Source: Strongylocentrotus droebachiensis (lineage: Eukaryota > Echinodermata > Echinoidea > Camarodonta > Strongylocentrotidae). From it: a DNA stretch of 64,000 nucleotides. The notes beneath the pieces were generated by a model. That model had not been told where the DNA came from, did no database searches, and saw only the letters and a list, made by a program, of their open reading frames with translations. The stretch covers positions 124,001-188,000 of the forward strand of contig JAVYIG010000321.1 in the NCBI GenBank assembly GCA_035222895.1. The letters run 5' to 3'. The position numbers were made by a program, and so were the translations under genes. Below are positions 25,901 through 40,300 of this stretch, piece by piece. Position 1 is the stretch's first letter; each line of letters starts with the position of its first letter.

Positions 25901-28900
25901 GCTATTCCTTCCTTATTTCATACTAAGAGTCATTTTAGTGTTGCAATATTCTTTGAGTATTTTCATCTTCGTCGTCTTGACATATCCCTCATGATATTAA
26001 AGAAAAAAAGTTCACTGATAAGTTTTAAAAATTCATTGAATACACCATATTACTATTATTATATTCATTCTGTTAGGCCCTTCAGGACTCCATAATTGTA
26101 ACCATTGCTTCATGTGAAGTCATTCTCTGAGAATATAGAGAGATGGTGCAGAGGAAATGTATAAGGCTACAAATTCATTGTTTAATAACCAACATTGCTG
26201 CCTTGTACTTTATGCATTGAAGAAGATCCCAGGACATCATTTTCAGGACTCATTCCCATATCACTCATGATTCATATTTGGTGGAAGCTTTGATATATGG
26301 GAAAACATGAGCTTGATGAAATATGATGATTCATAAGGGATGTAACATTCAATGAACCCAATAAACAATGTCAGAGCAGTTAAATATTCCAACTGTATCG
26401 AAGAACATAGAAAAATCAGTTGCTCTGAACCTTATAAAATATGATGATTCAGACTTGGATGAGTATTGACATTCAGTAAACACATTTAACAATATTTTTT
26501 CAGAGCAGTTAAGCTTAATTCTAAATATTCAAACTGTATTTGAGAAACATGGGGGAAAAAACAGTTGCTCGTGAACTTTATGAAATATGATGATTCAGAA
26601 GGGATGAGAGGTAACATTCAATGAACCCATTACACAATGTCAGAGCAGTTAAATATTCCAACTGTATCAAAGAACATAGAAAAATCAGTTGCTCTGAACC
26701 TTATAAAATATGATGATTCAGACTTGGATGAGTATTAACATTTAATGCATCCATTAAACAAATTACACTAGGGCAATTAACCTTCAAAGTATGCAAGCCA
26801 TAGGTTAAGGCTATATGGCATACGTACGGTACTATATGTCATAGTCAGGAATGTTTATTGTAATTGGTAGCATTAACGATGAGGCCAATAGGGAGATGTA
26901 TAACTCTCCCCATACTCATTTACGTAATGAAACATAGTTCCTTTTTACCGCATGATGCTTGATCATCTCAAGGAGGAATCGAAAATGACATTTCAGTATT
27001 CTTGATCACTTCAAAACTTTGAAATAAATACAATATTTGGAAGACAATTCTAGCAACCTTTGCCAATTAAAAAATGTATACACCCCTTCCCCTGTCTTCA
27101 TGATAGAGTAGTGGGAGATGGGGATCCTTCTCAAGGCTTCTCTGGAAGTCTTCCCATTCTCTTTATTTGTAGTAGAAGAAAAGGGAGAGAAGTCTGAAAG
27201 GAGGTCAATGGAGAGAAGATGAAATGGGCGGAAGACTGCAAGTCACATAGTATTTACTTTCGCAAAGCCAAAGCCGTGTTTTGCCAGGGCCCATTACTAT
27301 CATTTGTCTTGCGAGTTGCATATTAACAGCGCCCCGCTTTCCCTAATGGCAAACCCAAGTCGACGCTCTGATCGTGAGCTGAATGAACTAGTAGTTGGTG
27401 CAGTTCTGTTGCTGTAGGGAGAGAGGAGAAATTAGTCCTAATTTTATGGGTGCTCTAAGCGAGAATGTTACAGCATCAACAATCCTTTCTCTCCGAGCAG
27501 GAATGTTTATGAAGTAGAATTTTTTCATGACATCCTGTACGACAGATGGCAGGGTATGGTCATAAATCTGACATTATATCAGTATGAATATGATGGGGTA
27601 CCAAGACGAGACTTTTTAAGTAATGATTCAGAGAAATGTTTGCTAATGATGAACCTCTCATGGTTAGAATTTCCATCTTATGGTAATGTATCTGTATGAA
27701 TATGATGGGGGTACCAAGACGAGACTTTTTAAGTAATGATTCAGAGAAATGTTTGCTAATGATGAACCTCTCATGGTTAGAATTTCCATCTTATGGTAAT
27801 GTATCAGTATGAATATAATGGGGTACCAAGACAAGACTTTAAGTAATAATTCTGAGAAATATTTGCTAATGATGAATCTTTGTCAGTTTGCATGAGGTTC
27901 ATCTCATGGTCAAAATTTCTATCTAACGACAAGGATGATCTCAAGTAAACTAAAAAAGAATGTAAAAACATCGATATGTATGCTTTGTATTCAGTAGAAT
28001 GAATCTTTCAGGTTGCATTAACATGCTGAGTTTATAGTAAATGTTTGATGTACTGTATATTCAACATGTGACAGTATTTGATACAGTCAAACTTGCTTTA
28101 GTGACCACCTGTATAGAAAGACCGCGTGTCTATAGGGCAATTCCATGGTAACGGAAGGACACTCAGACAAGATTTTTGAACTTCAGGTTCATACTAAAAG
28201 AACTGTTTTATTAGTATAATATGTGAAACAGTACACATATAATACCTATATAAGTGCCTTTAATTCTCCCCCAAAAAATTGTCATTATAGTTAAGTAGTT
28301 TAAGAATGTGCATATTAATTATCTCGGTAACGGAAGGACATAAAAATGGACATGGTTTTTCCAGTTAATTAGTGTTTATCCAAACTTTGTGAAGTTCATG
28401 AAGCTTTCCACTTGACTGAAACACATTTTGTTCCCCATAGTTTAATACATACTAATAAAACATTTCTTTTAGTATGAACCTGAAGTTCAAAAATCTTGTC
28501 TGAGTGTCCTTCCGTTACCGTGGAATTGCCCCAAAAATACCACATTCTTTGTTTCCTTTGAATAAGCTTTCTAATTAAAACATGAACTAAAGGAAGCTGT
28601 ACATAAAGACCACTTTTCTTATCTCCCTGGAGTGGTCTTTGTATACAGGTTGTACTGTATTCTTTTATTTGAGATAGTTATGAGCTCACATCACCAATGT
28701 AGCATATTAACCTGTTAGTTCATAGACCTAGATGACCCTTGCAGGAGTCTATGATGAATTGACCCCTCTAGCTTTGTATTTAAACCTTCAAACCCTTCTT
28801 GAATGATGTGTGAATCTTTTGAAAATAATTCTAGCACTCATCTTGCATATTTAGGAGCTGTTTTTGCACGGTTAAGGGGGGATTCCCCCAAGTACCAACA

Positions 28901-31900
28901 TCGAATCATGGATGGTCGGTTAAGGTTTAGCTATGATTCACTCAACAGTATTAGCTTTATCACCTCTCTAGCTTTGTATCTAAATCTTCAAACCCTCCGT
29001 GAATGATGTGTGAATCTTTTTTAACGTAATTCAAGCGCTCATCTTGCACATTTAGGAGATGTTTTGGACTGTTAAGTGCCATATGATAGTGTGGTTTGAG
29101 CATGGAGCTGGAAACCCCAGGCATTGAGCAAACACCAGGATACAGGGGGCCATCAGGGTGCTGATAGAAGCAGTAGGTCGGCATTGATGCACCTGTATTA
29201 AAAGTGGTACGGTAGGGGGAAAGAAGGAGGAGACTGTATCTTATTTATGGATGAAAGTAGGCTTTCATGTGTGTCATGATAAAGACTTAAAGGTATTTAT
29301 ACATGTACTTCTTACATTCTTGCTGAAAATTTGAAGAGACAGTACGTGGCCGAATATATGAGTAGATGCATGATTGTAAACTGGGTAAATTTCTAAATGG
29401 AAAAGCACTCAATCTTATGAATTATCGCATATGCTTGAAACATGCTAAGGCAAACTTTTTGTTCGAGTTTAGATATATTTTTTTGCATATATACATTTTC
29501 TGATTTCAATTTGTTTTTATAAAAATTGAGATAAAAAGATTTAAAAACTAGGACAGTCAATCCAAAAATTTGTTGGCCCCCTCCTCAAATGATATAAACT
29601 GAAGCTCTTCCAATCCATCTCCATTAACCATCTCCCCAGTGCGGCAAGTCTAGCTTATGAAAGCACGAAAGGGCAAATCAGTACATGGGCAATGAATTGA
29701 GAGCTTGATTGGCAGTTTAATTACATTTAATTTGATGTTTCTTTAGCTGTGTCTGCAGGCTCTTTGTCTGGATTATCCACCCATGTTTACCCAGCGTGTG
29801 TAAGGAGGAAGGGGCTTGCTTCAACATCCCAATAAGAATGTACAAGGCGAGCTGAAAGGGCTTAGAAATGGGATATGAGATCAATAATCTGTCCTGATAA
29901 ATGATCATCATGCAAGAACATGATTAGGCTGTTGAAAATCAGAGAGGCCTTACAATGTACCTCATAGAGTTAGTGCTCTTCTTGCCCTCGCATACATTTA
30001 ATTGAATGGTTGAGTTAACTAACTCAACTATGTGAATGAATTGTCAGGCAAAGTTTGTTTCTGGTTGGTTTATGCTGATATCTCTTTGAAGTGAAGTAGC
30101 TCTTTGGAAAAGAACGATACATTTTTACATGGAACTGATTGAGGAGAGCTAAAAGATGCTTATATTGTAGAATCTATAGATTATGCAGACCGGGATATTT
30201 ATCCGTGGTGAAATATTATCTTGTTTTGAAATCACGTTTAGAAGTGTTGGCCATATCTAAGCCATTTGATCTGATATGTTATACCAAAATAAAGTGATCT
30301 ATAATCAGAATGGTACGGAATTATGTTTCTTTCATGCAGAATGGTCTAAACACCTTTTCCCATTTTCTGTCAAATCAGAGAAAAATGGTAATGGAGACTG
30401 TATTGGACAGATTTGTAACATGAGAATTTAACATTTTAATTCCTTGCTTAAAGTTGCGGTATTTGTGGCGGTGGACGGTTTTGAAATTGAATTATTTTTG
30501 GCATCAAGCCCTCATCACACTGAAATGTAATTGGTCTTTTGTAATTGGTTATTTGATTTCTCTTTGAGTGGGGAAGGAGAGAGTTAGACGACACCTGATG
30601 TCCTTCCGACCAACAGCTCAAGCAGACATCCAAGAACTTCCTTGAGCCTCGTTCAGACGTGATGGGTTAGACCGCCTCAAGAAACCACCGTGGCGTAGCA
30701 AAACCATCTCAAGATCTACCGGTATTAAAAATGAATTGCAAGTGTGGTGAAAAACGTAGCTGTGTGTAGCAAAGGTACCTGAAGCGTAATCAATCATCCA
30801 TGGTTTGTAAGATATAGGAATGTCAGGCAAACTGTGCCTACATGATTTTATTTTTGGTCGACCGTTGACTGTTTTAGAGGTGGTTGACCATGTCATGTGA
30901 ATGAGGCATTTTTCCTTATTAGTCCTCTTGCTAATAGGAGGGTTCTTGTTGATGATGATGCCTCAGGCTATTGGAAGGTCATGTTTGGAAGGATTTCCAT
31001 GGAAAATATACCCTCTTCAGATGGAGAGGGTAGGAAGAGGCCTCTCCTGGAACCGATCTTAGGGTACAGGAGGGCAATACAGACCTACATCTTGGTGACA
31101 TTCATACAGAGTCTCCAGCAGCAACTTGATCTTCATCCCGAGCCCATTGTCACGGTTTGTTCTGTATCACTGTCTGACATGTGATAATGTTCTGCCCTCT
31201 TTCTCGGCTCCCAGCGGCTCCCAGCGGCCCCGCAATGAAAGACTCCCAGGCAAACATCCCTTGCTTTCAGAGAGGGCCAATTATGAGAATTTGCTCAAGT
31301 GGTAACTGGTTCGTGACCGCCTGGAAAGCACAGAGCTTTTACATATCTCGCAGGCCTGCCAGACCGTGCCATAATGCCAAAATGGATGTTTTGTCACAGG
31401 AGAAGACTAACGTCTTAAGCAATACAATTCGAAGAGATGTCGGTCTTTCCATCTTGGGGGTAATCTCTCTCCATCTCCCTCCTCTCTTTCTCTGTCTTCT
31501 ATTTACTCTTTCTTTTACAATGTGTCTTCTCAGAAATCCAAGTCTTTTTTTCTTCCACTAATGGATATCTCTTGGTGTACTTTTAGATCAGAGTTGAAGA
31601 TTTGCATTGGGTCAAGTTGGCTTGCACATGGTGGCTTAGAGAGTTGTAAAGTTTGATCCAGGAAATACATCAATTGTTTGCATAACCCTTTACATTTATG
31701 TATCAAAGTGTCTATAAATTGTTAATATAACAATGAAGTGATTTAAAAAAAATTGTAAATTATTGTTTGAAAGAAAAATCTAAACCTAAATCCAGGTCAA
31801 GTAAATGGGTACCTGGTAGGAATTTATTCCTTGAAACGCAACGCGCTTAACAGCTGCACTGCTAAAGCCAGGGTAATTATGCTGCATTATTGTAGAGCGC

Positions 31901-34279
31901 TTAGAGACTTCTGATAAAGTAAGTGTTAGGCGCTATAAGCAAGGATAATTATTATCTAAGTAGTTGGATTTCAGAATTTGTTAGTTTGGAGCCAGAAGTG
32001 TGTTAACTCATATCATTTTTGCACAGATTTAACGCCCTTATGGCTCCAAACAGACAAATGAACCGATGACCTGTGTAGTATCCCATGTTGATTGCAAATC
32101 AATTACTTGACATCTACAGTAGATTTGACCTTTACACATCCATAACATGTCTCTTAGGAGCCCTATAATTTGTGAAGGTATTTCAACAAAAACTGTTTAT
32201 ATATAATTCAAGATATGAAATAGATAGTTGGCGTCTAAATGTCCGTAACCCTTTTTCAATCGGTATTAAAGATTCAACGATCTGGCATGTAACTTGTATT
32301 GCACAGAAGTTCTAAGGAACATTTGAATACCACACTTTAGGAAGATGCTATTGATAATGTATGGATTCTAAATAGGTTGGCAGTCACCCTTTTTTAGTCT
32401 CTATTAAAGATTCAACGATCTAGCATGTTACTTGTGTTGCACATAAGTACTAAGGAACATTGGAATATAACCACACTTTGGGAAGATGCTATTGGTAATG
32501 TATGGATTTTAAATAGGTTGGCAGTAACCCTTTTTTAGTCTGTATTAAAGATTCAACAATCTGGCATGTTAATTGTGCTGTACAGAAGTTCTAAGGAACA
32601 TTGGAATACACCACACTTTGGGAAGATGCTATTGATAATGTATGGATTCTAAATAGGTTGGCAGCAGAAGGGTTAAGGTTTGTTTTGTAATTGATGTCTT
32701 GATCTTCAGCTTATAACGCTCGCTCGGCTTGGTCACTCCTATCGAGTGCACAGGCCCTAGGGAAACAGGAAAGCTCTGTACGTGATAAGAAATGATTTAA
32801 CGCTAAAGAGGCATCTGCATTCTATTTACCATCCTCGAGGGATGCCAGTATTGCATGGAGTTTTTTTCATCGTTTATGGCTCATCTTCGCTTTCGTCTCC
32901 TCTTCCCCTCCTCTCCTCTTCGTCTCCCCTTCCCCTCCTCTTCCCCTCCTCTCCTCTTCGTCTCCCCTTCCCCTCCTCTTCCCCTCCTCTCCTCTTCCCC
33001 TCCTCTCCTCTTCCCCTCCTCTCCTCCTCCTCTCCTCCTCCTCTCCTCTTCCTCTCCTCTTCCTCTTTTCCCTCTTTTCCCCTCCTCTCCTCTTCCCCTC
33101 CTCTCCTCCTCTCCTCTTCCCCTCCTCTCCTCCTCCTCTCCTCCTCTCCTCTTCCCCTCCTCTCCTCTCCTCCTCCTCTCCTCTCCTCCTCCTCTCCTCT
33201 CCTCTCCTCCTCCTCCCCTCCTCTGTAGACTCCTTCTCAGTCCTCCATTCCCAGTTCTTCGTAGACTCCCTCTCAGTCCTTCATTCCTAGTTTGATTAAA
33301 TCTTATTCTCATTGTATGTCTGGCTGTCACTTTATGTAATTACTTTTGTGAGTTACACAGATTTGCCATCAGCTGAAAATACTCATTGCAAGGAATTATC
33401 ACCTAAAACTTCAATTTTAGAAAATGTCGAGCCCACTCATGTGAAATGAATTTTTACCTTTAGTGAGAGAAACCTGTAGGTAGTAATTGTCTTTTCTTGT
33501 GAAGACGGTCTCCACTGTGTACTAATATTAGGGTAAAATTGCTGAGAGTTTGAATGTGAATAATGCTCAAAATCCACTCTCTTACACTATTTTGGTTTGT
33601 TCTTTGAGCAAGAGTTTGAGCTTAAATTTGTGAAATTATAACTGAATACTAAACTGAAACTGAATACTAAAGTGAAACTGATACTAAGAGACTATTAAAG
33701 ATGTGAAGGGAGGGAATACTGAATTATTAATCTCTATCAACTCACAGTGTACTGATCTAGAGCAAATCATATATTATTAGGGAATAGCTAGCGCTTATGA
33801 GTCAAGCCTATATCTCTCCCCTATGGATACACCCACACCTTCCTAACTCTCAATGGATATTAAAAGAGGCTTTGAGAACAGTGATGGAAGCACATCTTCA
33901 ATTCTTGAAGGGACGAACCATCTTAAAATATATCACAGGAACATCTTCAAATCTATCACCTGTACTTTTTTTCAAGGATTGCGGAGGCATCGCTCCTCTA
34001 ATCTCTCACCTCCTCTCGTTGAATCCTACCCCTGACATTTCATAAGTGCCTCCGTTATCCCGGTAACCGGTTGCTCTTTATATCCCCAAATGGTCTGGCT
34101 GTGAGAAGAGATACAGATGTGCAGATTAACCCTCTTCCTTCTCATGATTCATGTATGATGGAATGTACAGTACAATTGATAGCTTTGTTTGTGTCTTTGA
34201 TTGGTGAGAGGAGAAAGACTGAGAGAGAGAGAAAGAGAAAAAAGTGGGGAAGACAAACACACAAGACATATGGGCAGAA

Positions 34280-34341
<62 letters not shown>

Positions 34342-37300
34342 GGAGTGGGAGACAGAGAGACAGAGAGAGAGAGACAGAGACAATGAGAGAGAGAGAGACA
34401 GATCAAGTAAATCCAGGAAAAAAAGAAGCAATTGATGTCAGAATAAAAATGTGTTGGTAACTGCTGATGTGTACCAAATGAAATGCTGTAAAATTTGTAT
34501 GTTTAAAAAGTATTTCATTATATTAAAATCTTAATTCTGGTGAGATGAAATCCTTACATAAAGTTAAGGTCTGTGTTATGCTCATGGGTAATATATTATT
34601 CTGGAACTGAAACACCTTAATTCTCACCCCAAGGTAGGTAAGGCTTGTTTAATTACATAGTGTGTGATGTGTGTATACCAAGATGATGTTGAGACTCCAT
34701 GGATGTAGCGATGTAATTGGCGAAAGGTAAGTACTGTGTACACCACACAGGTATGTCTTATGTTGGTCTGCATAATTAACTCTCGACTCACTGCAGATAG
34801 ACAGACATTTGATTTTATGTATGCATCAACATAAATGGTAAAATTAGGGTAAAATATGACTCATAAGTAGAATGACAATTTACCAAATTTTCAAAGATGG
34901 ACTGATGTGCAAGGTAGGTGATGAAGAAAGTTTATCCTCAATATGGATTTCAATTCACATTTACTCATTCCATTGTAGCTAGGGTTTTTTCCCTTCTCAT
35001 TATTGTTTTACATCTACCATAGATAGCAGGTGCAAGGGACAGATAACACTGCTCTACTAATTGACTCTGACTCATACTACTCCTGGGGGTGTTTCACAAA
35101 GAACCTATGTCGAACTTAACTCTAAGTTGGACTTAAAAGTTATGGAGAGCCATTTGTAGGCTTAAAATAAAATGTATTCAAAAGCAAAAATTCAAGTATT
35201 TTTGACTTTCCATAAATTCCACATCAAAAACATGAAATCTCCTTGATAATAGAAAATATGAATGATTTGAATCAATGTTTATTTTCAAAGATGCTAATGG
35301 CTTTCCATAATTGTTAAGTCCAACTTATAGTTAAGTTCGATTTAGGATCTTTGTGAAACACCCCCCTAATCTAGCATCAGCATCTAACCTTGCCATTTAA
35401 TGTATTTTCTGATGACATTCAGATTAACATATCCAGTCTTCTACTGTTTTCCCCTTTTCTTATCTTTCTATCTCCCTCGAGGCCTCATACAGCAGTGTTA
35501 CATAGCATTAAAAAAGCTTACACAATAACTATTCAAATGCTGAAAGAAAACCATCTACATGTACATGACACAGAATACACATCAATTATTTGCATTTTAC
35601 ATCAACTTACACATTTAGTGCTTTTTAAATTTATTTAACACACCATTAAACCTTTTAGATATTTATTGATCTTTTTCTTTTTCTTGGCCATAGGGAAATC
35701 CAATCCTGTATCCTATTATCTAAACAGAATTGAACTGTTAAATGACATTGCAGGCTTCATAAAGATTTTCCAAACCCGTCACATCATGATTGCTTTTGAC
35801 AAACACTTGAAACCCTTTCGTCACCTTGCGTGTACTGTGTGCCTGATGAAGTCCAAGTCCTACCCCCCGCGACCTGCCAGTTTTCTGCATCGCGGCACAA
35901 TTTCATATCCTTCACGTCATTCTCACAACCCCCAGCGGAGAATGAAAACCTTGTGCCAATATTTCCCCTGACGGTATTCACAGCCTGAGAGAAAATTTAT
36001 GAAAAATCAATAAAAATGCATCAAAGTGCAAATGCATAACCCAGGATTTCTACTTTTTTTTTTCTTGTCTCCTCCGACTCCATTATGTACCCTGTACATG
36101 CCTATACTGTGTGCTCAGGCTTTAATATGTCATCACATTGAGAAAACATAGTACACCTTGGATCCTTGTGTATTCCCAAGGGCATTATCACCTTGTGCAT
36201 ATCAAATCAAGTTTAACAAACTGAAAACCTACGTCATGAATTATGTCCACTTGCTTTCTTCCTTCCATCTATCTCATTTCAGTTTATTTGGGTTTGTTTA
36301 ATACTTTCTGTTATCTTTTGTTATGCAATATTTATTTTTCTTTGTTTCTTTTATCTCTGGTTATTGGTTTATTTACAATTCTCTTGTATGATTTCTTTTT
36401 GCATATTTTTCATATTGATTGCTTGTTATTTTGTTCATTTTTGGTGCAGTGTTTATCTGTTTTGTATTTTTGATTTTGACATGAAACATATTCATGCTGT
36501 TCCGTTTCATCTTTCAGTGCTCCATATTATATTTTTCTCATCATTTCTTGCCCCTTCAATCGTAAAATTGATATATTTTCCTCTATTTTGGCAATGATGT
36601 ATGTTTTTTTTCTTTCAGTTTTGTTTTCATTATTAGAGTGATAGAGTAGCAACAGAACAAACTATCTTCCTTTCGCTCATTTATATATTGATTTCATTTT
36701 TCTATCAATCATGTCTCAGTGCACTTTACTATATTTTGCTTTATGAATATGAAAGATAATACACAAATCATATATACAAGGATGATACTATAGGCCTATG
36801 TCATATTTAAATACAAAGTTAGCAATAGTAATCAGATCCAGGTGAATACTGCTTTTCTATCCCCTTATTATGAGGAAAGACTCCAAATTGTAAAAAGTTG
36901 TGCATTAAAAAAAAAAAACTTCATCTTTGCTGTGTCTTTCAAAAACATGACAACCAATGATGTTCATCTGATTTTCCCTTGAGCGTTTTGATGCAACTAG
37001 ATCTTCATCTTAGAAAAAAAATAATATAAAATCTGGAATATAGATTTAATGGATTGGTAAAAATGAGGTCGAACACCTGTCATTGTTGATTGAGGATCGA
37101 ACCCTGGACAGGGCATTGTTATAATTATCTGAAATGCTTTGTCTTTCTTCAGCAGTATTAATAAAGAAGTAAAGTAAAAATTGCTTCAGAGATTGATGGC
37201 CCTATATACATTTCCTCATTTTTTGATAATTTCATAAGATTAGTGTATGAGCAGGTGTAATTGTCCCCTTTTCTTCTTTTTTTTTACTGCCAAAAGCATG

Positions 37301-40300
37301 CTATTTCTGTGATTATTTAAAAAATGCTTTATTATTTGTATTTGGAAATAGTATCATTGAAACAATATTTACAAACTTAAATAGATTCCTCTTCAAAATG
37401 CAAAACAAGGTTTTCATCATGCACGATAAGCTCAATATCTAAACTCACAGTACTTTATTATAATTGAAAATGTAAAGGTTATGATTTCTAAAGATAAATA
37501 TAGTCAATTTCAGTCAGTCAAGAATGCTTATCTTTCAGTGTGATCTCTTCTTTAAGAATACCAAAATATATTTACAGTATGCTAATGTTCATTGATATTG
37601 TAGATTTTTGATATGCATGGGTTGGTTGCAGTGAAATGTCTCACTTTCACAGTGAGTTTCTTATAGTGTTCATTCACTTACAATCACTACCTCATCACTA
37701 CCTTTTCAGGGTACTTCCCTTTCTTGGCACAAGGGACTTCCCCTGCTGATTATCTCGAGGACACACCCCTTTCAACCACACCCACTTCAGCTTTCCCTTC
37801 TATCCTGTACACCAAATCCACCTTCAAGTCTTACATTGTCCCATATCTATCTGAACTTGATAATTTACGGTCCCCCCTCTCTCTCTGTCTTGTTCTCTTA
37901 TCTGCAGCCCGTGGTCCTCACGATGAAACAGCTCTTGGACGAGGTATCATCTACCCGGCGGCGTACCTGGGTTCCACGCAGCTCGTCACCACCAAACAAC
38001 CCACCAAGAAGGTCCGCATGCAACAGGCCCAAGAGGCTGTCAACAGGATTAAGGTATACACCTACTCTCTCTCTATCTCTTTAACCCTTTATTTGCTAGC
38101 ACAGTCATACTAACACAGTCTCGTGCTTAACATGAGTGCAGATTGGCACAAATTAATATGCACCAGTTGGCACAAGTTCTCTGTGCATCATGAAAACTTT
38201 TCAAAATGAGCCATTTAATGTCTTGGTTACCTTTATCATAAGCCTTTTATGAGCAACTGTATACATCGGTTTTGTAATTGTAATATAATATTTGAAATAT
38301 CAAGAAGTTGTTGGTAAATCTATTCTATGAGAAATCTAGTTTAGCAGAGGGAGACTCTTTGAGTGAGTATTCAAGTTTAACCCTCTTGTGACTCGGCTAA
38401 AAACAAGCTGGATAAAGTTCCATTAAACCACAGTTGCACAATCATACCGACTCCAGACTGAGCAATAAACGACATAATCTTGAATGTTAAGGTAATGTCA
38501 TTTTTTATTCAGTTGATTGTTGGTCTGGTGTCAGTCATATGGGGCATTAGGATCAAAAGGATACAATATGCACTCGGAGAACACCATTAGAAGAGTCAAA
38601 TTGTCCTTCTTACAAAATAAGTGATAATCTCATGTTACCTTAACTTTCAAATTTGCTGATTAAAGTAGTTTGAAATAGATTCATTTACAATTCAACCTCT
38701 TTATTTCATTTTCTCAGAACTTTATCTGCAAATTAAAAAAAGTAGCATAATGTACCAGGTTCAATTTGTGATAGCCATCTAAAAACCATTAATGCAAACT
38801 ACTAATGCATGTTATGCAATCCAAGGCAAATTTTTAATGGAAACCCTGATTTGTATCAAATGTACTTTGTGGGTGTCTATCAAGAAACCGTACGTGTTGC
38901 CAATTGTTGTGTAACGCTCTTGCAGGGATCCAAAACAAATGTCATTATTCATCTATTCCTGTTGCACAAACTGATCAAGCTTAACCATTTGTAATGCAGC
39001 TAACCTAACCTAGGAGCAACCTGCTTTGTTAATCATGAAATGCAAGATTGGACAGAAAGGCTAGCTACCTCCTTATGAAGTCAGTTCTGAAAAGAACGTC
39101 ATGTCAAAGTCTTTATATTTTCCATGCTAGCTTCTAATATCCACCCCATTCCTTGTATACAAAATTTACCAGCAGAATTGCAAATCGTTTTTTTCAGAGT
39201 CAGAAGGTCACTAACTCTTGTGATAAAGTTTATGATTTAATTTCCTTCTGGCTCCAAACAGACAATTTTTTTTTTAAAGTAGTTAATTATTAATCTTTGG
39301 GTTTGTATTATTTGAGCAGTCTTAGCATGTAAACTTGTTAAGAATTACATCATATGTTTCAGTCACTTGTGTGGTTTCTTAAAGCCACCAGTCTTTTGAC
39401 TAGAATGTCCTCGTCAGTGAACAGTATTACTGAAAGAGAACATAGATACAATCATTCCAAATCAATTCTATCCAGAATAACACTTTATGGCAAAAAATAG
39501 GGGTCACTTACAGGGCATCAGTAGAAAGGACAGATGCCAGCCTGTGTCTTGAAATTGGAGTGGGTCGAGGGGGGGGGGGGGGGGGGGGTTGATTGCAATT
39601 TTCGAAAGGTTTGACATTTGTAGAAGAGTAACCACTCTAAGTTTTAATCATGCATGTACTAACTCCTTCTTTCACATTTGTCACAAGCTTAGATCAAGGA
39701 TAGAGTAGAAGATCATAAATTAAACATTTCCTTTTCCTGATGCATTAGTGGGACTGGATGATATACACCAGTGATCTTGAATAGAGTATTTTATTGATGG
39801 CTACTTTCTGGTTTATCACCAAGGTCGCCTTAACCTAGCATACATAACGTAGTATCATTAACATCAGTGTTTGTATAACTGTTTCTTGCACTCCTTTTTC
39901 AAGAATGTTCATCTATAGGGCAAAAATTGATATTTCCATGAGAAATAACACAAGCTTTCAAAAGTAGATCAGATTATGTTTAAATGCATTAGTTGGACTG
40001 TATGAATTGGATCTTGAATTGTATTTTATTATAATCTGTTTGGAGCTCTAAAATTTAAAGTTTAGATACTAACACCTTATGGCTCCAAACAGATGAATTA
40101 TACTTATCAATGTTTTAATAAATATTTCCCTATCTCTTTTTCTAAAGCTCCTTGTTCAAGATTGTTCATTATAAAGCTAATAAAAGAAGCCAAGAGCTTC
40201 GCCTCTATATTAGTCTTGATAGTAAGGATGATGAGGGTTGAGGAAAGGAAGGAATGTTTTGTCATGCCATGCCCCCGTGTCACGAGTACAGTCACCCATC

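Larger units (their letters stand above)
24065..37907 (+). other. 13.8-kb intron between exon 1b and the PTB exon
   Basis: No coding exon recognised apart from the candidate extension at its 3' end. It holds several tandem duplications (26.3, 27.6, 28.8 and 32.2 kb), a nested pair of inverted-repeat elements (28.1 kb), a SINE-like tail (31.8 kb), a pyrimidine tract (32.9 kb), a (GA)n tract (34.3 kb) and a foldback element (35.1 kb). Confidence 0.7.

Noticed and set aside
30897..31184. 95-codon frame containing RKRP, similar to the exon 1 motif
   Set aside because: Only four residues match, there is no matching phase-1 donor directly after it, and the surrounding residues are unlike exons 1a and 1b.
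31181..31561. 126-codon open frame
   Set aside because: No recognisable domain, mixed composition, ends in a CT-rich stretch; likely chance.
32782..33330. Open frames of about 149 codons on both strands
   Set aside because: Produced by the pyrimidine tract, with only Pro/Ser/Leu or Arg/Gly/Glu repeats.
34126..34435. Overlapping open frames on both strands
   Set aside because: Produced by the (GA)n microsatellite.
37060..37140. tRNA gene or SINE head on the minus strand (GGTTCGATCC B-box-like)
   Set aside because: No A-box at the right distance and no cloverleaf.
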